Shown here piece after piece: positions 43,690 through 45,613 of a stretch of 45,613 nucleotides of DNA; position 1 is the first letter of the stretch; each line of letters opens with the position of its first letter. Made by a program: the position numbers and the translations under genes. The stretch covers positions 50,274 through 95,886 of the forward strand of contig NZ_JAGXCY010000018.1 in assembly GCF_018310695.1 (NCBI RefSeq). Direction: 5' to 3'. The notes under the pieces were generated by a model, which had not been told where the DNA came from, ran no database searches, and saw only the letters and a list, made by a program, of their open reading frames with translations. This DNA is from Paenibacillus sp. Marseille-Q4541. Its GTDB lineage: Bacteria; Bacillota; Bacilli; Paenibacillales; Paenibacillaceae.

Positions 43690-43732
43690 GCAAAAATAAA
43701 GACGCCCCTGTAAGCGTTTACCGAGCGTCTTA
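43690..43732. terminator. Terminator between the AraC and khtT genes
   Basis: AAGACGC (43699-43705) pairs with GCGTCTT (43725-43731), with an inner GTAA/TTAC stem. On the minus strand TTTATTTTT follows, fitting the end of the khtUT transcript. The plus side lacks a T run. Confidence 0.65.
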
Positions 43733-43813
43733 TGGTGTTCCTATATGTTGTTATTTACTTGCGTATCTCATTTTCTCGACCTGACTTTTTCTATCACAAC
43801 TCATTAAATTGCT

Positions 43814-44302
43814 TTATCCTTCTAGCAGTAAATCATTCAGCAGCTTAATTTGTTTTCTCTCTCCAGCTATAACGAGCGTCATACCCACCATTAGTTTATC
43901 TTCTGGTCCAGGATTAATCTTCTGCTTGCCCTTCTCAACAATAGCAAGAATCGTTGCCCCTGTTCGTGCTCTAACTTGTAATTCCTTAATCGATTTATTA
44001 TTACATTTAAAGTGTGGTTCTATTTTGCACCATTCAATTACAAGTTCATCAAGCGTCACTTGAATTGTATCGAGCTCTTTGGGTTTGTACTGCATGCCTC
44101 CAATAATGGACGCGATCTGTCTAGACTCTTCATCATCCAAGCTGACTTGAGAGATGCATTCATCTGGATCCTCATCTAAAAAATGATAGAGTTCTCTTCT
44201 TCCATCATTATGAATGACAACAACTATCTTACTACCCGAATTCGATTCCATCTGATACTTTTTCCCGATTCCAGGAAGATCAGATTCTCTTATAGTTCCC
44301 AT
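43814..44302 (-). CDS. khtT: KhtT-like regulatory subunit of a potassium/proton antiporter
   Basis: A 162-residue soluble protein of the KhtT (YhaT) type. The N-terminal half (LPGIGKKYQMESNSGSKIVV) resembles the KhtT N-domain. The C-terminal half is an RCK_C/TrkA_C domain (NNKSIKELQVRARTGATILA ... VGMTLVIAGERKQI) that in B. subtilis binds c-di-AMP and controls the antiporter. GGTGGAGG precedes the ATG. It is encoded 27 nt after khtU, the reverse of the B. subtilis order khtSTU, and no khtS is seen. Confidence 0.87.
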   Translation of the reverse strand: MGTIRESDLPGIGKKYQMESNSGSKIVVVIHNDGRRELYHFLDEDPDECISQVSLDDEESRQIASIIGGMQYKPKELDTIQVTLDELVIEWCKIEPHFKCNNKSIKELQVRARTGATILAIVEKGKQKINPGPEDKLMVGMTLVIAGERKQIKLLNDLLLEG

Positions 44303-44329
44303 CTACGTATACCTCCACCATTCAATATA

Positions 44330-45547
44330 TCAGTTTGCATTTTTCGATTTTTCTTTACCTTTGTTCCATTTAAATAATTTGTTTAAGCCCTTATAGATAT
44401 GTTTCGATTCTTTCGCCAGTAACGGCCCAATAATAGCCAATATTAACACATATAGAGCAGAAAATGGTTTGAGAATCGGTAATAATCCTGCGGACATGCC
44501 TAAATTAGCTACAATAATCGTGAACTCTCCACGAGCCATAACCGTAAGGCCAATGTTAGTTGAAGCCTTATGAGATAGCCCCGCATTCCGGCCTGCAATC
44601 ATTCCCGCTACAATATTCCCCACCATGGTTAGCACGACAGCCCCTATCGCAATCCATGCAGCGTCACCAAGTGTTAATGGATCAATACTGAGACCAAAGC
44701 TAAAGAAGAAGATAGCACCAAAAAAATCTCGGAACGGAATCACAAGATGCTCAATCCTCTTACTATGTGTGGTTTCCGATAAGGCGAGTCCAAACAATAA
44801 GGCCCCGATGGCTTCTGCTACATGCAACGTCTCGGAAAAACCTGAGATAAAAAACAAAAGTGAAAATACGACAATAATAAATATTTCATTGGATGTGATA
44901 TTTAACAGCTTGTTGAGCAAAGGCGTTCCTTTCCTTGCAATGACGAAGAACAGCAGCATATACCCCATTGAGATCGCTACAGAGAGCAGGATTCCACCAA
45001 TCGAAGTTGCTCCTCCAAGCAGAAGACCCGACATCACGGATAGGAAAACCGCAAGGAATAAATCATCAAATAAGATCATGCCCAAGATGAGCTCTGTTTC
45101 GGAATTACCGGTCCGTCTGAAATCAACCAATACCTTCGCCACAATGGCTGTAGAAGATACAGACAACATGCCTGCAATAATTAACGTTTCATATAGTGGA
45201 AAATTCACCATGAATCCATACGCTAAACCAATAATAAAATTAATGAGAACGTATACCGTTCCACCAAACACAATATTACGACCTGATTTAATTAATTTGG
45301 AGACCGAAAACTCGAGTCCAATATAAAATAATAAAAATAGAACTCCAATACGTCCTAAAAATGTGATTAATTCATTGCTTTCAATGAAGGTCAAATCAAT
45401 TAAACCAATCGTTGGTGCATGCGGACCAACTAACATCCCCAAAACAATTAAAAAAGGTATGATTGAAAACTTGAATTTACCTGCGATCAGCGAGAATACC
45501 GCTATGAGTAACAATGCGGTTCCAACTTCGAAGATCATATGATCCAT
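44330..45547 (-). CDS. khtU: KhtU-like CPA2 potassium/proton antiporter
   Basis: A 405-residue, about twelve-helix antiporter of the CPA2 family (KhtU/YhaU and KefB/C-like, without a fused RCK domain). Signature regions are LGMLVGPHAPTIGLIDLTFI, LLFYIGLEFSVSKLIKSGRN, SVSSTAIVAKVLVDFRRTGN, GMILFDDLFLAVFLSVMSG (the paired acidic residues are essential in the family) and FFFSFGLSIDPLTLG. It exchanges K+ for H+ at the cytoplasmic membrane. AGGAGGGAG precedes the ATG. The promoter lies mostly outside the window, and I see no riboswitch in the 66 nt present. Confidence 0.9.
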   Translation of the reverse strand: MDHMIFEVGTALLLIAVFSLIAGKFKFSIIPFLIVLGMLVGPHAPTIGLIDLTFIESNELITFLGRIGVLFLLFYIGLEFSVSKLIKSGRNIVFGGTVYVLINFIIGLAYGFMVNFPLYETLIIAGMLSVSSTAIVAKVLVDFRRTGNSETELILGMILFDDLFLAVFLSVMSGLLLGGATSIGGILLSVAISMGYMLLFFVIARKGTPLLNKLLNITSNEIFIIVVFSLLFFISGFSETLHVAEAIGALLFGLALSETTHSKRIEHLVIPFRDFFGAIFFFSFGLSIDPLTLGDAAWIAIGAVVLTMVGNIVAGMIAGRNAGLSHKASTNIGLTVMARGEFTIIVANLGMSAGLLPILKPFSALYVLILAIIGPLLAKESKHIYKGLNKLFKWNKGKEKSKNAN

Positions 45548-45613
45548 ACAAATTCATCTCCCTCCTATGTAAGCGTAATCAGTCCATCAAATTCTATTAT
45601 AGCTATTAAAAAA

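Noticed and set aside
44625..45326. 233-residue plus-strand ORF
   Set aside because: Antisense shadow of khtU, with low-complexity Lys/Pro/Ser composition and no motif.

Overview
The window looks like a chromosomal segment of a low-GC Gram-positive spore former, most likely Paenibacillus or a close relative in Bacillales. Supporting signs are strong AGGAGG-type ribosome binding sites, frequent TTG/GTG starts, a SqhC-type sporulenol synthase, a KhtTU-type antiporter, cre-like CcpA sites and Bacillus-type Fur boxes. I see no rRNA, tRNA, CRISPR array, prophage or insertion sequence. It is a mosaic of metabolic and transport operons.

Layout. (1) 80-3203, minus strand: a possible lipid-modification operon with a Cys/His zinc-finger membrane protein, an Lgt paralogue and a radical SAM enzyme resembling archaeal tetraether synthase (Tes). 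(2) 3464-7343, minus: a Fur-controlled heme/iron ABC importer with a HugZ-like protein and a DinB protein; its promoter is nested in two Fur boxes. (3) 7610-10209: small genes (a YhhN protein, a lipoprotein with an apparent ATA start, Cys/His-rich and membrane proteins) and one decayed gene. (4) 10404-15680, minus: sporulenol synthase, Na/Pi cotransporter and MATE exporter. (5) 15846-19818, plus: a TetR regulator and an MMPL exporter sharing an identical 19-bp operator, with a tandem structured repeat between them. (6) 20006-23112: acetyltransferases, a phosphotransferase and a DUF1801 protein. (7) 23386-26139: guanine deaminase plus purine permease. (8) 26229-28629, minus: a frameshifted gene remnant, a CLC-type channel and a sugar O-acetyltransferase. 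(9) 28800-32207, minus: a Tm-1-like (UPF0261) gene, a PEP-hydrolase-family TIM-barrel gene, and an AraC regulator whose sensor half is a copy of that TIM barrel. (10) 32430-34002, plus, divergent from the regulator: a SCIFF six-cysteine peptide and its radical SAM/SPASM maturase (ranthipeptide system). (11) 34102-43658: two AraC-controlled glycan loci, a GH2 glycosidase with a GPH-family symporter, and a GH105 hydrolase with a GH112 phosphorylase suited to rhamnogalacturonan-I fragments. (12) 43814-45547, minus: khtT-khtU potassium/proton antiporter.

The most interesting parts are the Tes-like/Lgt-like operon, the Tm-1-like operon with its enzyme-derived regulator beside a SCIFF locus, the GH105-GH112 pair, and the twin-operator TetR/MMPL locus. 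All functional statements rest on reading the sequence and recalled family motifs; no search was run.
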